Shown here: piece by piece, positions 45,171 through 57,113 of the stretch | How positions within the stretch are numbered: the stretch's first letter is position 1 | How the letters are laid out: each line of letters opens with the position of its first letter | From: Helicoverpa zea | Lineage: Eukaryota > Arthropoda > Insecta > Lepidoptera > Noctuidae | NCBI RefSeq assembly: GCF_022581195.2 | Contig: NC_061473.1 | Location: 10,602,001 to 10,666,000, forward strand | Direction: 5' to 3' | Length of the DNA stretch: 64,000 bases | The notes under the pieces: model-generated | Databases searched by the model: none | What the model saw: only the letters and a program-made list of their open reading frames with translations | What the model was told of the DNA's origin: nothing | Program-made: the position numbers and the translations under genes

Positions 45171-47369
45171 CCTAAGATTAGCAAATGAAAGCATTTATCT
45201 TCAATTTTATTTTTACGTGGACTCGCTATGATATGACGGTCACCCATCATCGGGTCACGTGTTGAGTTCAGCTCAACCATGACTCTATATCATTGTAGTC
45301 ATTTCAGTACTAATTCACAGACGTGGATATACTGGTCGGTCTATCCATTGAATAGGTATTATATGTTTTTATGTAGTCAGTCACGTTGAGTTCAAAGTGC
45401 GAACAGAATCATAAGTAGGTAATCGCACCTGCATGGGTTTTATGTCGCATAATATTGGAAATTAAAACATATGGTAATACCTAGACACAATGTATGTATG
45501 TATGAAGACACTAGCTAGCCATTTATCCTACTGGTTCCATTAAGTATAATTTTTAATCTTGCTACCGCAAAGCTAAGTTTTTATGTTCGTCACATTATTT
45601 ACTGGTACTAAAGGTATTGTATGAAACTGACAAGTTCGTTTGAACGAGCTCATATCAAGAACTATTGGACCAATATGAATATTTTTTTCAGTGTAGAATA
45701 ACCCATTTCTACATGCTCGAAGAAGTCTATAAATATGCTATTCATCAGACAAAAGTGAGTTTGTTTATTTTTTCGTAAAGCTCTCATACTAAAAACTGCC
45801 ACACTGACCGAGGTTTGACAAGAAGGAGATGAGATCATAAAGGGTCAGATGTTTTAATCCAGATGTAGGAAGTTTACTGAAAACAATGCAGGAACAGGAA
45901 CCAACTAGTGTAATATAATGTAGATACGTTACTGTCCACGTGTTGAAGCATTCTGTATAATTTAAAGTAATTATCAACTACTATGTAATCATCTTGTCTA
46001 GTGTTATATAAATTATTATTCATTTACTGTGTTCTCACAACAAAACAATAAAATTAATATAATTCATGAATACCTAACGCAGCGGGGATTTTTGCTATTA
46101 CATGTATATAATGTTATGTTTAAATTAGGTTTAACACAAAAAATAACACGTGTTCAATTTAGGAATTTTATTTTCTTTTTTTTAATTAGTTACTTAAAAG
46201 TAGGTACTTACAATTATATTTAAAGCTTGAACAATGTTTACAACCATAAACAGTCATATTCTATTTGAAAATTCATATTTGTGAATCCTCATTTATACTA
46301 CTTAATTAAAAGAACCAATTACGATAAATAAAAACAAACATTTAGAATGTGATACGATTTTACAATGATAATAAACTACGAAGCCAATTATACTGATTTC
46401 TCATTAAAGATCTTGGAAACATTAAAGTCAAAGTATTTATTATTTGTAAAACACAACTATGTTACATACAGAAGTATTCTTCCTTCTTCCGCACAAACTT
46501 CATGTTCACTTATAATAGCTGGCTTATTACAAACTGGAATCTTTACAACTTTGGTTTTAGCTTGATTACTTGACACAAATAAGCTAATGTTGAATTACTT
46601 TTGGTAACAGATATATATTTTTACATTAATACAACATTATATAGAATTACGAGATTCTTAAAAATTATAATATTTCGGTAGACAGAGAATTAAATTAGAA
46701 GTTAAAGTAACGTCCCTGTTTCACATTAAAGGCCTGTATGATGTCATACCATACTTCGTTACTGAATCAACGTCAACATCAGACACAAACATTATTATTA
46801 TGACATTGACGAAAACAACTTTTATTATACAAAAACCCAAACGTTACCACAAATACATATTTATATCGTTTAATATGTTAATTATGGTGATACCATTTAT
46901 AAACACGAGGACTTGTATATAAATGATTGTAAACACGGCTTAAAATATACAGGGTTTTAATAGTTATTGTATTTATGTACTCATTTTGGGTCGCCTTATA
47001 AATATTAAGCGTTTCTTACAATTACCTAAGAGTTCTAGAACCAACGTTTAATTTTAGCTTCTTATTATTTAGGAACTATACATATACAATCACAATTTAT
47101 CTAAAGAATCCAACGAACCACTTATATAACATTCTTTATCTTCATGCTTCCGCGAATTTGATTCAGTAAATATCTAAATTGTTATATTTCCACTAAAATC
47201 TGTCTCGGCACAACGACCTCACACAATTGATATTCCGAGCACTTTCATAATACTGCGAACACATTCCACTCGGACATCTTCAATCTATCTATCTACAGGA
47301 GTCAGCAGAACTGATCTACCTCCCTTCGCCATATCTCCGAACTTAAAGTCACATATCCCTTCCATGTCT
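45171..47369. other. Gene-free stretch, 3' flank of gene C
   Basis: No further gene. The part near 47.3 kb must include the 3'UTR of gene C, but I cannot fix its end. 45640-45760 (GAACTATTGGACCAATATGA) is weakly Helitron-like. Confidence 0.35.
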
Positions 47370-48398
47370 TCACGAGTCACGAGTGACGCATCTATCTCCA
47401 ACCTTGACTTTCCCCTGAGGACAGGCGTTACCTGTGAAAGCAGCTCTATCATCAAGATTCACCAGGGTCGTGGTCTCCACAATCTTGTCGTCAGCGTTAC
47501 CCCAAACCCATCTGTCGTCATCCTTTTCTGGTTTCAATTCTATTTTGGGAGTCACTTCGTTGTCAGCTGTGGTTTTGGTTCCGTATCTAGGCTCATTGGT
47601 TTCATTATTAAAACGATCCACGTTGGCATTGGGTTCGCTCCTAACCTTGTTATTGTCACTGCTATAATTCGTGTTTACATCAAATTGGCTTGTTTTGTTA
47701 TTATAAACGGATGTGTTATTTGTTTTCGTTGGGAGATAAATCTTATCAGTATCTTGTTTTGGAGTTAAATAGTTGAAATTGCTGTTAGAGTCGATGCTTC
47801 TAGTAGAAACATTAGCATTGTCTTGGTTAAAACCTTGCTGGTCATAATTCCAGGTAATTTGTTGATTAATGACAAATGTACGGTTGACGTCATGCGATTG
47901 TGTGCTAATGTTTGAAACATACCCATTCCCTTCTGTTTTATTTAATTTATTAGCTTCATCAATTTTATTGACAGCTTGATCGTGCTTCGAAACTGGCGGA
48001 CTTACAGTACCTGTATCATATTTTCTATTTTGATCGGAATTTTGAAAAAATATGAAGTTCTTAGTTGGTTGAGTGACGGCCACTCTGTTCAAAGGGACCG
48101 GTCTGTAATTCCTCTGGTTTGGGTACTGATAACTGTGCTGCACATCAGCCCAACGCCACTCATTGCCGTTAATTACAGGTCCTTGGTTCAACACACCACT
48201 TGACACAACACCATCAACTTTCCTCGGTAACTCGTAAGTTTGCACAGGTCGCCGTCCATTGCTGCTCCCGCTCGAGTAAATATTGTCTGTGAGGGGAGCG
48301 ATGGGGCGATATTCACCATAACTTTCATAAACATCGTACCGATGCGTCGTGAACGCCAAACTTGTTGTAAACACCGATAACAGTACCACTGGCAACAT
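47370..48398 (-). CDS. Gene C: long secreted precursor with ENF/SRP-like C-terminal peptide
   Basis: 342 residues from the ATG at 48398-48396; two codons upstream in frame start with GTG and are not used. Residues 1-18 (MLPVVLLSVFTTSLAFTT) are a signal peptide. Residues 19-110 are Tyr/Pro-rich with basic motifs (RRP, PRK), and 110-300 are strongly Asn/Thr/Ser/Asp-rich low-complexity sequence. The C-terminus reads LDDR318, then AAFTGNAC326PQGKVKVGDRC337VTRDS. This 24-residue end fits the ENF pattern (xxF-x-G-x2-C-x2-G...G-D-R-C), including the acidic-Arg-Cys end better than its neighbours do. The precursor is two to three times longer than usual for this family. Probably a secreted cytokine precursor cut after Arg318; the role of the long Asn-rich spacer is unknown. 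No intron is needed. Confidence 0.65.
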   Translation of the reverse strand: MLPVVLLSVFTTSLAFTTHRYDVYESYGEYRPIAPLTDNIYSSGSSNGRRPVQTYELPRKVDGVVSSGVLNQGPVINGNEWRWADVQHSYQYPNQRNYRPVPLNRVAVTQPTKNFIFFQNSDQNRKYDTGTVSPPVSKHDQAVNKIDEANKLNKTEGNGYVSNISTQSHDVNRTFVINQQITWNYDQQGFNQDNANVSTRSIDSNSNFNYLTPKQDTDKIYLPTKTNNTSVYNNKTSQFDVNTNYSSDNNKVRSEPNANVDRFNNETNEPRYGTKTTADNEVTPKIELKPEKDDDRWVWGNADDKIVETTTLVNLDDRAAFTGNACPQGKVKVGDRCVTRDS

Positions 48399-48470
48399 TT
48401 TCACTGATAATTTATTTATTGTCTGTTTCGTAATTCGAATTCACGGTTCGCGGTGCGTCACGCGCGGTTG

Positions 48471-48582
48471 TTATAAGACGTGCGTGCGCGCCGGTGTCTC
48501 GCTACTCACTGTGAGAAGGACGCTGTTTACTTAATGTTCTTCTCAAATATTTCCGACATCTAGTAGGTGATCCGAATGACGT
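48471..48582 (-). promoter_or_regulatory. Possible promoter of gene C
   Basis: On the minus strand TTATAA (48476-48471) lies 73 nt before the ATG in a GC-rich block, with ACGTCA at 48582-48577 further up. No good initiator at the expected distance, so weak. Confidence 0.3.
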
Positions 48583-51500
48583 AGAGATGGGAGACATCGA
48601 TAAATTACGAGATAAGGTTTAATTAGGATTGTGTTGTTATAAGAATATCAACCAAGTATAGCTAACTCATTTCCTGTTGCAGTTTAGTTATATGTAGGTA
48701 AATGCTTTGAGGAAAATTATGTAATTGCTTAAGGATACTATACTTAAGGATCAGGAAAACAAGCAATGCTAAAATGTATTAATTATGCTTCGTAATTGTT
48801 ATTTAAAAATCTAAATCAAAACTCATTTATCGAAACTTGGCTGCAAAACAGCACTTTTCGAACGTCAAGAAAAAACAAAAGACAGACCCCAAAACGCCTA
48901 CAACAGTGACCGAGATATACTTGCATCGCTTTTTATCGATATCTAAAAAATATTACTATAGCTGCTAACGTGTGTGGCACATCCCTAAGTATTACTATAT
49001 TGTTTGAAAACAAGTACCAATATTGTACTTAAAGTTCATCAAATAATTATTTACAAAGATTAGTAATTATGTTTTTTTCCGTAGTACCTAATCGTTAATT
49101 GTTTTTTAGGTCAGTTGAGTAAACAAGGCCTACATATTTGTTTATTTGAAACGGATCGATAAGAAAAACAATAAACAAGTGAATTTAGGAAGTGATGATC
49201 AATTCCATCAGTCAAGATTGACTTGACTGAATTCGTAATCCTATAGTATTATGTAGGTAAGTACTATTTTTTCATCTGAGCTTCTAAACCCATTCGCTTG
49301 TTAACTTTTGGCAGGGATTGCACAAAATAGTCGACAATGATCACGCTTCGCCGACCTGTCACATCTAGTAACTAGTGAGTCAGTGAGGTGTCACGTGGAT
49401 GTCACGATGAGTCAACTCCAATCTCTTTGAAGGGTTCTCCTGCAGTACTGCATTGGAATTTGGTAGTTATAGAGGGCTATTATACTTGACGGGATTATAA
49501 TAACATGACAGACATTTAACAGCATTTAGCAGCATTTATTGATTTGTGTACCATGGAGATAAAATAAAATTCTTATCACTGGATACCCAAACAATAGATA
49601 GATAGATAGAATGTTGGGAAAACATCAAGAATTATGTCATGTAGTAACATTGTAGTAATATTACGATCGTAAAGGTTTTCTTCAGAAGAAATAATTTATA
49701 CAACAATGTAAGTAAATAAAATACAATAATTGTTTTCCGCAGAAACCGTTGATTGACCTCAAAGTAAATATTGCCTTATACGGAGAGTGCATTTTGCGTC
49801 ACTCACGTAGCGATGCAACGAGAACCGTACGTAGGTGACGTAACGATTAGTTGCACGTTTTACTAGTGATGTTATGATAATCATGTTGAACATTGTATGT
49901 TACTGACGTATTATAGGGATGATTTTTGATAAGATAAGCGAGTTCGCAAGACGGTATTGCAAGAACTTGATTTATTCGCATGCAATTCTGCGATGATAGG
50001 CCAAGTAATTGTAAATCTGATTTGAATTAATTTATTTATCTTCTGATCAATGTTAATTGATTTGATACTAGTATGAACTATTTTCTCTACCCACGAATTA
50101 TGGAAGGGACACTCCTACCGCACGAAGTCGCATCGCAGAAAATAAGTTAAGGGAATCTGATAGGTTTAGTCATTAGTCGAAGAACCAAAACTTACAATAA
50201 TATCTAATTTCTAAAAAAAGCACTCGTGTTGTTAATAGTTTTAACATAAAATAATGATATAACCTTGCACACGTAGCTAATCAATAAATGACATAAATAA
50301 TATAATTAAACAATATAAAATACAGGATAATATAAAAAGCTGACGTAACTATAATGATGTAATTAACATTATATGAAGGATAGTTTTTTAATCTGCAGTA
50401 GTAAGCGTGACGTGTCCTATGATTGATCACCGGCAACTTTCCTGATACTGCTTGTCGGCAGTCGGTAAAGTGCTAACACGTTACTGGTGACATTGAACCA
50501 CTATTGTAATTACTGTAACTTAAGCTCGTGCGAGAATTATGCAGATATTAATATTGTGCATTAATTTATGTATTAATGCCAATGAGTGAGCAAACACTTT
50601 ATAAACAAAGAAAAATATTTACAGGACACGATGTGTGTGTGTTTGTCCCTTCATCACACGGATGCAGTCGAACGGTATCCATTGAATCTTGGCAGTAAAT
50701 AACTAGTACGTAAAATAATATAGAGCCAGCTTTTCATCTGGGTATCGGAAGGAATTAACTCCGCTGACAGAAGGTTGTTTAAGTAAGGCACATTTAATTT
50801 TTCGGTATAGTAAGTATCTAAATATTTTGATTGTTCAATGTCAACTATTGTAACTTAGTTTTAGTTGTGTATGACAAAGAGGGTAATTGTCTCACAGCTC
50901 GGAAGTCGCGAACTACATATATGAGGTCACAGGTTCTATTCTCGGCTCGAGAAAATTGTTACAGGGTTTTTTCTATAAATTAGGAAATTCCTAAGAAATT
51001 CCCTGGTTGATGAGAATGAACTTGCTGATGTCTACATATAATATGAGACTTGCTGGCACCATAGGTTGCTACAAACAACATAATGATCCACGAACCACTT
51101 TCTAAAAGTTATTCGCAATAAAAACGATTTTTGATTAGCATAAACCCGTTTCTCAATAACACCTAATGATTTTATGATTTTGTTTATTGTATATGAATGA
51201 TAGATTGAGATAGTTGTTTATGACTCAAAATTAATTTAATTTTAGCATTTCGCTCAGTCACAAGCAAACATCAAAACATTATGCACTGCCAAAAATGGCG
51301 ATTGATACATAATTAGCGACCACGAGGATAATTTATTATTTGACTCTATCTTGTCATAATTTCGTAACGAATGCATACAATTTTATAATTATTTTCTCTG
51401 TGTTACTAATTTTCAGAACCATCTTACTGTTTTCCTTTTTTGGGATTTTTTAACAGTCCTAAGTACATCTTGGACATCAATGACAGGCTACAGGTGAAGG

Positions 51501-51869
51501 AAAAGCTCTTGACGAAACCTGGACCTTAAAGTCCGAAATCGCTCGTGGTGATTAATACCGGATGATGATGGCCTGTTGCGCCCTTCAGTAAGACAATGAA
51601 AAGGCTGATGATGATATTAAGTTTACCTTTCTAAAGCGAATAAAAAAAAGTTATCATTTTAATTAGAGCAACACTCGTTATACGTTTTATAATCATTCTG
51701 AGGTTATCAGAAGAATACCTACTCATCCTTATTATAATCTGCATTTTGTAAAAGTCAAAGGTCATTACTGTGTACACTAACCTTTGTTTGTTATTACAGA
51801 TAAATTGCACTCATTTGATAAGCGTCACATTAGCCGGGACTGCTCACATGTACACAACACTTTAAATAA
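48583..51869. other. Gene-free stretch with repeat fragments
   Basis: 48811-48900 is a family 2 retroposon fragment (GCACTTTTCGAACGTCAAGA). 51490-51615 is a degenerate SINE body ending in GATGATGAT. Nothing else supported. Confidence 0.4.
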
Positions 51870-52012
51870 CTTTGCCACTTTTTCCCGCTGTGGGATAGCA
51901 GCGAGAGGGAGTGTCAGCCTCTTACTGACTAAACCCCAGCATGTTCCTTTTTATGCCCTTTGTAAACCAGGGTGCCGCGGTAACTCGTGCGAAGAATCCC
52001 GCAGGCAGATTT
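51870..52012 (+). mobile_element. Repeat family 3 copy
   Basis: TTTTTCCCGCTGTGGGATAG, GAGAGGGAGTGTCAGCCTCT and GTGCCGCGGTAACTCG; shared with 28030 and 62640 segments. Confidence 0.45.
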
Positions 52013-53635
52013 TGAGTTTCTATCAGCAATAATCTACAGACCGATCATAATATGCATTTCAAATCAATCTGCGGAAAAATTTACATCGAGTTCACCTACA
52101 CATGCTTGCAGCGCAGCTGGCTGATCTCTTACAAAACTAAACTCTTACTTAAAAAGAACAACCGTCGGCAATACTTCTGGGTGCCATTATTTTAGCTCAG
52201 GATCTTTAATTGATTTCAATCGATAAATCGAGGATAAATTACTTTATCAATGTAATGGAACAAGAAAACAATAGCCCGTTGCCTAACAGTGACATCTTGC
52301 TTTACCTACTGATGACACAACCGGGAAAATTGGCGCGTGCTGAAACTATTATCTTCCTGCTAATATAGGTCTCCAGGAAACACAGGAATGTGTTGTGCCT
52401 AAAGTGAATGCGTAATTGCAGCACATTCATCTTTGTTATGTAGATGTACACGTGCTGCAAAACGCCTAGTTTTCCCTAAAAACACAAGTTCAGGGGTAAC
52501 ACATGACGTGCGCGGAACATGTGGGGAACCCTGGCTCTTCTATTGTTCCGTTCAGAGTAGTAGTATAGTAGAAATATAATCTGCACAGAACAAAATCCTA
52601 AGAAAATCCTGTATGTTCGCGATAAATTTGGAAAACTATGACACGTATTTTTTGGGCCGATTTCACCGATAGTAACAAGAATAGAGCCAAACAATTAAGA
52701 AATCAGCTACTATCATAAATAGTCGAATGTAAGTACATTTGAAACGATTCTCGCTTCCTAGGCAAAGTTTTTTTGAACTGATTACGCAATCAACTTTTGG
52801 GGATATTAGCCCTTAAGCATATATTTGATACTTAAACAAAACCAGGACGATAACTAGTGTAAAGGAAATTAACCATGCAGTGCACGTGCAGCCCACGTGC
52901 GTCATTATGGCGTCATTTCGTACAATCTCACAGTTTTGATCGTTGAACGACAAGTCTTGTAGGATTTCGAAAAATAAATAATGTTTAAAAATAAATATTA
53001 CTGAATTATCTTGAAAACCCATATAGGTACAGATGGGGCAAAGGTATCAAAAGGATAATATCCAAAACCAAAGGTTTTGCCTTAAATCTTCCATGGAATT
53101 TCCCATTTCTAGTATCTCGTAGCATCAACGCCGTTAAGTTTTTGACCGGCAGGCACCCTGGCAGTGACAAAAATAGGATGAATAATAATGTCTTGAAGTA
53201 AAAATAACCACCATTATACTTAAACTCCCTAGACCGTGGAGTCGAAGACTGTCTACGGCTTCGTCACATTTGCATCAATACCAACTGCATCGAGCGCCCT
53301 TAGTGCAAATAGATCGAGAGCTAAAGTATTCATAATAAAATTAGCCAGATGTATCATAATTCTTATATGCCATAACTTCAAAGAGACATCATTATACAAA
53401 TATGAATTATATATTTCGTAAAATCTCTGGGCAATTTACATATGAGTTGTACATTTACAATTTCCAAGAGAGATCGCAATCCTAGCCTGTTACACATGGT
53501 TGGTAATTTAATAAAATATTATTTAATATATCATACATAATTACATGTAGGTACTCGTATTTCATCTGACATTGCAGGCGGTTGAATCAGAAGGTAAACC
53601 CATTATGTTAACATAGCCTAACAAATGATCTAGCA
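52013..53635. other. Gene-free stretch
   Basis: No supportable gene. Confidence 0.4.
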
Positions 53636-53713
53636 ACGTCATAGGGAAACTAACCTAAAATAAGGTAACTAAAGCGCAGTATATTAACTAGAGAGATTTG
53701 AGTGAGGATCATT
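53636..53713 (+). promoter_or_regulatory. Probable core promoter of gene D
   Basis: TATATTAAC starts at 53680 and an initiator-like TCATT has its A at 53711 (-31). ACGTCA is at 53636-53641, about -75. Confidence 0.45.
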
Positions 53714-53774
53714 GTGAAAGGAGAGCGTGGCCGCGCTTACATACTCCCGCTCCGAAGTATCAGCAGCATCTACC

Positions 53775-54236
53775 ATGCAGACCACCGCGGTGTTCGCGCT
53801 CACACTCCTCACAGCTGTCACAGGACGCGTCATCCAGCTGCCTGATACAAAGGAGCTGCTGCAGATCTTCGGCCCTCCACCCAGTCACGCCAGGCCAACA
53901 ACTGGTGTCACGCTGCCAACTAAACAATCAGCAAGCGCGGTCGACGACTTCCCCGAACTACAATCAAAGTTCACTTTTGGCAGAAATCCTGATCTGGACA
54001 CTTTAGAATCGCGATTCAATAACGACGATCGCATTGTGTTTGAAGAAAATGATAAAGATCATGTGAAAAGTAACGCAGGAAGCAGAGAAGATGATTCGTC
54101 GAATTCAACAGCTGGAGATGACGAGAGAGTGGACATAACTACCAAGTTGGAGGATAGAGTGTTCGATGGCTCTCACTGCATCAATGGTACCGTGAGAGTT
54201 GGATCTTTGTGCTTCATTGTGGATAAAAGTGCATAG
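53775..54236 (+). CDS. Gene D: secreted SRP-like peptide precursor
   Basis: 153 residues. The ATG at 53775 is chosen because it has a good context (TACCATG) and opens directly into a signal peptide (MQTTAVFALTLLTAVTG); the frame is open 16 codons further up but only from a GTG. The propart (18-128) is acidic, cysteine-free, and contains DDRIVFEEND, a motif shared with E and F. LEDR128 is the probable cleavage site, giving a 25-residue peptide VFDGSHC135INGTVRVGSLC146 plus seven residues. C-x10-C with G and R at fixed places is the stress-responsive-peptide pattern. Likely a secreted, disulfide-looped signal in haemolymph. It lies 1 kb upstream of gene E in the same direction. Homology to named proteins is inferred from motif only. 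Confidence 0.75.
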   Translation: MQTTAVFALTLLTAVTGRVIQLPDTKELLQIFGPPPSHARPTTGVTLPTKQSASAVDDFPELQSKFTFGRNPDLDTLESRFNNDDRIVFEENDKDHVKSNAGSREDDSSNSTAGDDERVDITTKLEDRVFDGSHCINGTVRVGSLCFIVDKSA

Positions 54237-54341
54237 TTCAACTCTTATGAAGAAAACTCATGCTTCATTGCGAGGTTGCCAAAATTATTCAAAGCATTGT
54301 TAAAAACCAATATCTAAGTATTGCAACGTATGAAAACAGAT

Positions 54342-54347
54342 AATAAA
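54342..54347 (+). terminator. Poly(A) signal of gene D
   Basis: AATAAA 106 nt after the stop. Confidence 0.6.
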
Positions 54348-54473
54348 ATATCTCAATAACAGTAAAAGTACTTTTCTTCCCAGCCTGACCACTACAACAT
54401 CAAATCGGTAAACAAATGAAAACACTGATATCAATTTAAATGAATAATACAATTTAGATAGACATAACAATCT

Positions 54474-54720
54474 ATCTATGTATCTATATATATAAAAATG
54501 AATTGCTGTTCGTTAGTCTCGCTAAAACTCGAGAACGGCTGGGCCGATTGAGCTGATTTTAGTTTTAAAATGTTTGTCGTAGTCCAGGGTAGGTCTAAAC
54601 GGTGAGCAAATAAGGAAAAAAAATTGCGAGTAAGATTCCCGGGACGGGAGTGATTAGACAAAAACCAACTTACGGAATGCCGCAGAACCACAAAAGTAAA
54701 GTACTAGGACAGCATAATTC
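54474..54720 (+). mobile_element. Dispersed Helitron-like repeat
   Basis: TCTATATATATAAAAATGAA, TTGCTGTTCGTTAGTCTCGC and AACGGCTGGGCCGATTGAGC: a sequence layout common to another lepidopteran nonautonomous family. The 3' end is unclear. Confidence 0.4.
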
Positions 54721-55060
54721 ACCTTAGTAAAGTATACCAATAACGAAATTTCGATGCAACTGCTCACCATGTACCAGGGTAGCATAACTTATATGAGTAT
54801 ACCAATACCAAGTGTAGAGCTACTGCTCACAAAAAAAGAAAAACAAAAATACGAAATGTGATGTGGATATTGTCCACATCACATTTTATTATTTGTTTTT
54901 AAACAAAAATTTTACTCAAAAACATTCAATAACGATTAACAAAAACCAACCCGACACGCATAGCAATTTATCATTACCATTGCAATTCCAGGAATCTATA
55001 TTTCAGCGGATAAATGTTAGCTATTATACATTAGGTAATGTTATATAGCACGTGTAATAT

Positions 55061-55137
55061 TACGTCAATTAGGTCAACATATCCTGTAAAAGAGCAGCAG
55101 TATATATAGTGTGGAGTGCAGCTGCGAGACACACAGT
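55061..55137 (+). promoter_or_regulatory. Core promoter of gene E
   Basis: TATATATA at 55101-55108 is followed by an initiator-like ACAGT with its A at 55135. ATCCTGTAA...GAGCAGCAG just upstream is shared with gene F at the same spacing. TACGTCA is at 55061-55067 (about -74). Confidence 0.55.
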
Positions 55138-55223
55138 GTCGGCTGGCAGCGAGCGCGATCACTTCCCTCACCATCAGTTACTGCGACTACATATTCAGCT
55201 CACTGATAACCAGTCTCTTAACT

Positions 55224-55706
55224 ATGGAGGTGATCATTCTTCTCGTCCTGATAGCCCTCGGAGCCGCGGGAGCCAGGAACATTCCCAGTCGCACTGATAG
55301 TATCCTGTTTATTGACGACCAGCAAACAGAAACGGTTCTCAGCAAAATACTGTTCAGCAGAGATCAGTTGAAAAATTTAGAAAAGGAAGAAAATGGTGAA
55401 GAAGCTTTTGAAAACATTTCTGATGAAGATAATGAAGATGAAAGTGTAGAAGTTGTGCCTCAAGGATTCAATGAAGTCGTCGATGACGATAGCCGTGAAG
55501 CCGCTTCGCATGAAAACAGAATAGTGTTCAAAGATGAAGAAGAAGATGTAGTACTCGTTTCAGAACCTACGACGGTGAATGAAAACAATCGAGACAAACC
55601 TAAACTGGAAAATAGATCGTCGTTGGAGGGCAAAAATTGCCCTCCAGGTAAGATGAGAATGGGAAGTTTTTGTATGATTATAGATACAACCCCAAGGAAG
55701 GCGTAA
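55224..55706 (+). CDS. Gene E: secreted SRP-like peptide precursor
   Basis: 160 residues from the ATG at 55224, first ATG of the inferred transcript, after an 89-nt leader; the open frame further upstream has no ATG. Residues 1-17 (MEVIILLVLIALGAAGA) are the signal peptide. The propart is very acidic (long Glu/Asp stretches) and carries IDDQQTE near its start and ENRIVFKDEEED in the middle. LENR131 precedes SSLEGKNC139PPGKMRMGSFC150 and a ten-residue tail ending PRKA. C-x2-G-x-M-R-M-G-x2-C is the SRP-type ring. The tail's PRKA could itself be trimmed. Inverted, convergent partner of gene F 2.5 kb away. Predicted secreted peptide cytokine; not proven. Confidence 0.78.
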   Translation: MEVIILLVLIALGAAGARNIPSRTDSILFIDDQQTETVLSKILFSRDQLKNLEKEENGEEAFENISDEDNEDESVEVVPQGFNEVVDDDSREAASHENRIVFKDEEEDVVLVSEPTTVNENNRDKPKLENRSSLEGKNCPPGKMRMGSFCMIIDTTPRKA

Positions 55707-56156
55707 ACATTACCAGCCGACAGTCTTCAGCCATCAGACGTCTCTGTAAGACCACCGTTATCATCTTACGCTTATTTCGTTTTGTTTTATTAATTTATTA
55801 TTGTTATTCGTGTATTTAGTTCAATTTTGTTGAGTTTTTGTTGTAACCTAGTGAAATATTGTTATTTTAGAATAATTCGGCTTATGTCCTTACATATCAT
55901 AAATTATTATTTATTTAATTATGCTCCAGTATGCATTAGGATCACTTAATGCTTTTAATTATAAAAGCCAATACATAATTATTAAATGAAAACAGAAGTT
56001 CTATTGTTATTTACCTACTGAAGCTACATTTTATGTATGACACAATGTTTGAAATTAAATAATATATGAAATTAAAAATACTGGTATATTCATTTTGTTG
56101 TTTGTGAGTCTAACATAATTATCAACCTTTTCCTCTTCGTTAAACCTAAATGTATG
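55707..56156. other. 3' flank of gene E
   Basis: AT-rich 3'UTR. No AATAAA is close, but ATTAAA variants occur at 55981, 56054 and 56071 and may serve as poly(A) signal. Confidence 0.35.
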
Positions 56157-56275
56157 CAGCCGATTACCGTTGTTTTACAGGAAGCGACTGCCTATCTGAC
56201 CTCCCCAGTTCCCCAGGTCCACCGGTTTTCTAACTAACTGTAACTGCTGTCAAAGATGTTCAACTGAGAGATGGT
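56157..56275 (-). mobile_element. Repeat family 4 copy
   Basis: GCGACTGCCTATCTGACCTC and CCACCGGTTTTCTAACTAAC match the 35823 copy. Confidence 0.45.
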
Positions 56276-56767
56276 CTCAAAAAGTAGTCAGTGGATCTGA
56301 TACTCAGTTCCGCTACTTATTCGTTTCCAAACACATAGAAGTTAATACTAACAAAATATAAACCCCACCATTACACCATTACATAAAATTAAAACTTTCA
56401 TAATGTTGAGTTCACATAATTACAGTAATAAGGAAAATGTCTGAAAAATAAATATCCATTTATTTAACGTTTCACTCAGGCTTCAAACAAAATCTCAAAC
56501 ATTGGTGTACCGCACATTCTAGAGTAGAATTCATGTTATATTTAAGTATTTAAGTCTTATATACTTAAGTACATGTTATATTTAAGTATTTAAGTCTTAT
56601 ATACTTACGTATATAAGAGAGTACATAATAAACATACTACCTTGCGTAGGTACTCCCTATGTATTTAATTGTGTGGTACTCCCTTGTGTATCCCTTATGT
56701 AAACCGGCGGCTACAAAGCGTGGACAAAATAGCAAATCCACCTCTAAGAGACACCACAAACTTTGAT
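56276..56767. other. Gene-free stretch with 50-bp tandem duplication
   Basis: ACATGTTATATTTAAGTATT... is repeated in tandem at about 56531-56617; otherwise nothing. Confidence 0.4.
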
Positions 56768-56950
56768 GCCCATTTTCACCAACAATCTCTTAATCTAAGT
56801 GCCACTTAGAATAAGGGCTCTCCCAATTTTGACATAAATAACTATAGATAAGGGATACCTAAACTTTGGTGAAAACAAAATTCTTATTAAGTGTTCCGTA
56901 AATGCTCTTAGGGGATCCCTTAATTTAGGTATTTGTTGGTGAAAATGGGC
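56768..56950. mobile_element. MITE, GCCCATTTTCACCAACAA ends
   Basis: 183 bp with perfect terminal inverted repeats GCCCATTTTCACCAACAA / TTGTTGGTGAAAATGGGC. No coding. A related single end is at 28615-28640 (GGCCCAATTTCACCAACAAC). Confidence 0.8.
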
Positions 56951-56951
56951 A

Positions 56952-57113
56952 TGAGTCAGCCGACAGTTTCTTCGGCCTCATAAATCAGTATCGAAATGAA
57001 TCGTAATCCGCACATAACAACGATCAGATTTTTGGTCGGTATCAGAACGACTAATAAAAAAACAACCATCGGGCCAACTGTTAGCCGACTCTTTAATCTG
57101 CAGTATGCCAAGA
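56952..57113 (+). mobile_element. MITE family 1, copy 4
   Basis: GGCCTCATAAATCAGTATCG, TTGGTCGGTATCAGAACGAC and CAACTGTTAGCCGACTCTTT. Abuts the previous MITE. Confidence 0.55.

Noticed and set aside
47364..47768. A 134-codon plus-strand frame opposite gene C
   Set aside because: It is the antisense shadow of the Asn-rich gene C sequence and has no signal or domain.
53698..54006. A 102-codon frame overlapping gene D in another frame
   Set aside because: Ser/Pro/Gln-rich, no ATG context, and it lacks the family features that D shows.
55116..55223. Longer versions of E and F (36 extra N-terminal residues), and of D and C, starting upstream
   Set aside because: The extra starts are GTG, not ATG. 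They lie upstream of or across the inferred initiator, and would bury the signal peptide. The apparent conservation of the extra residues in E and F only reflects the near-identical leader DNA.
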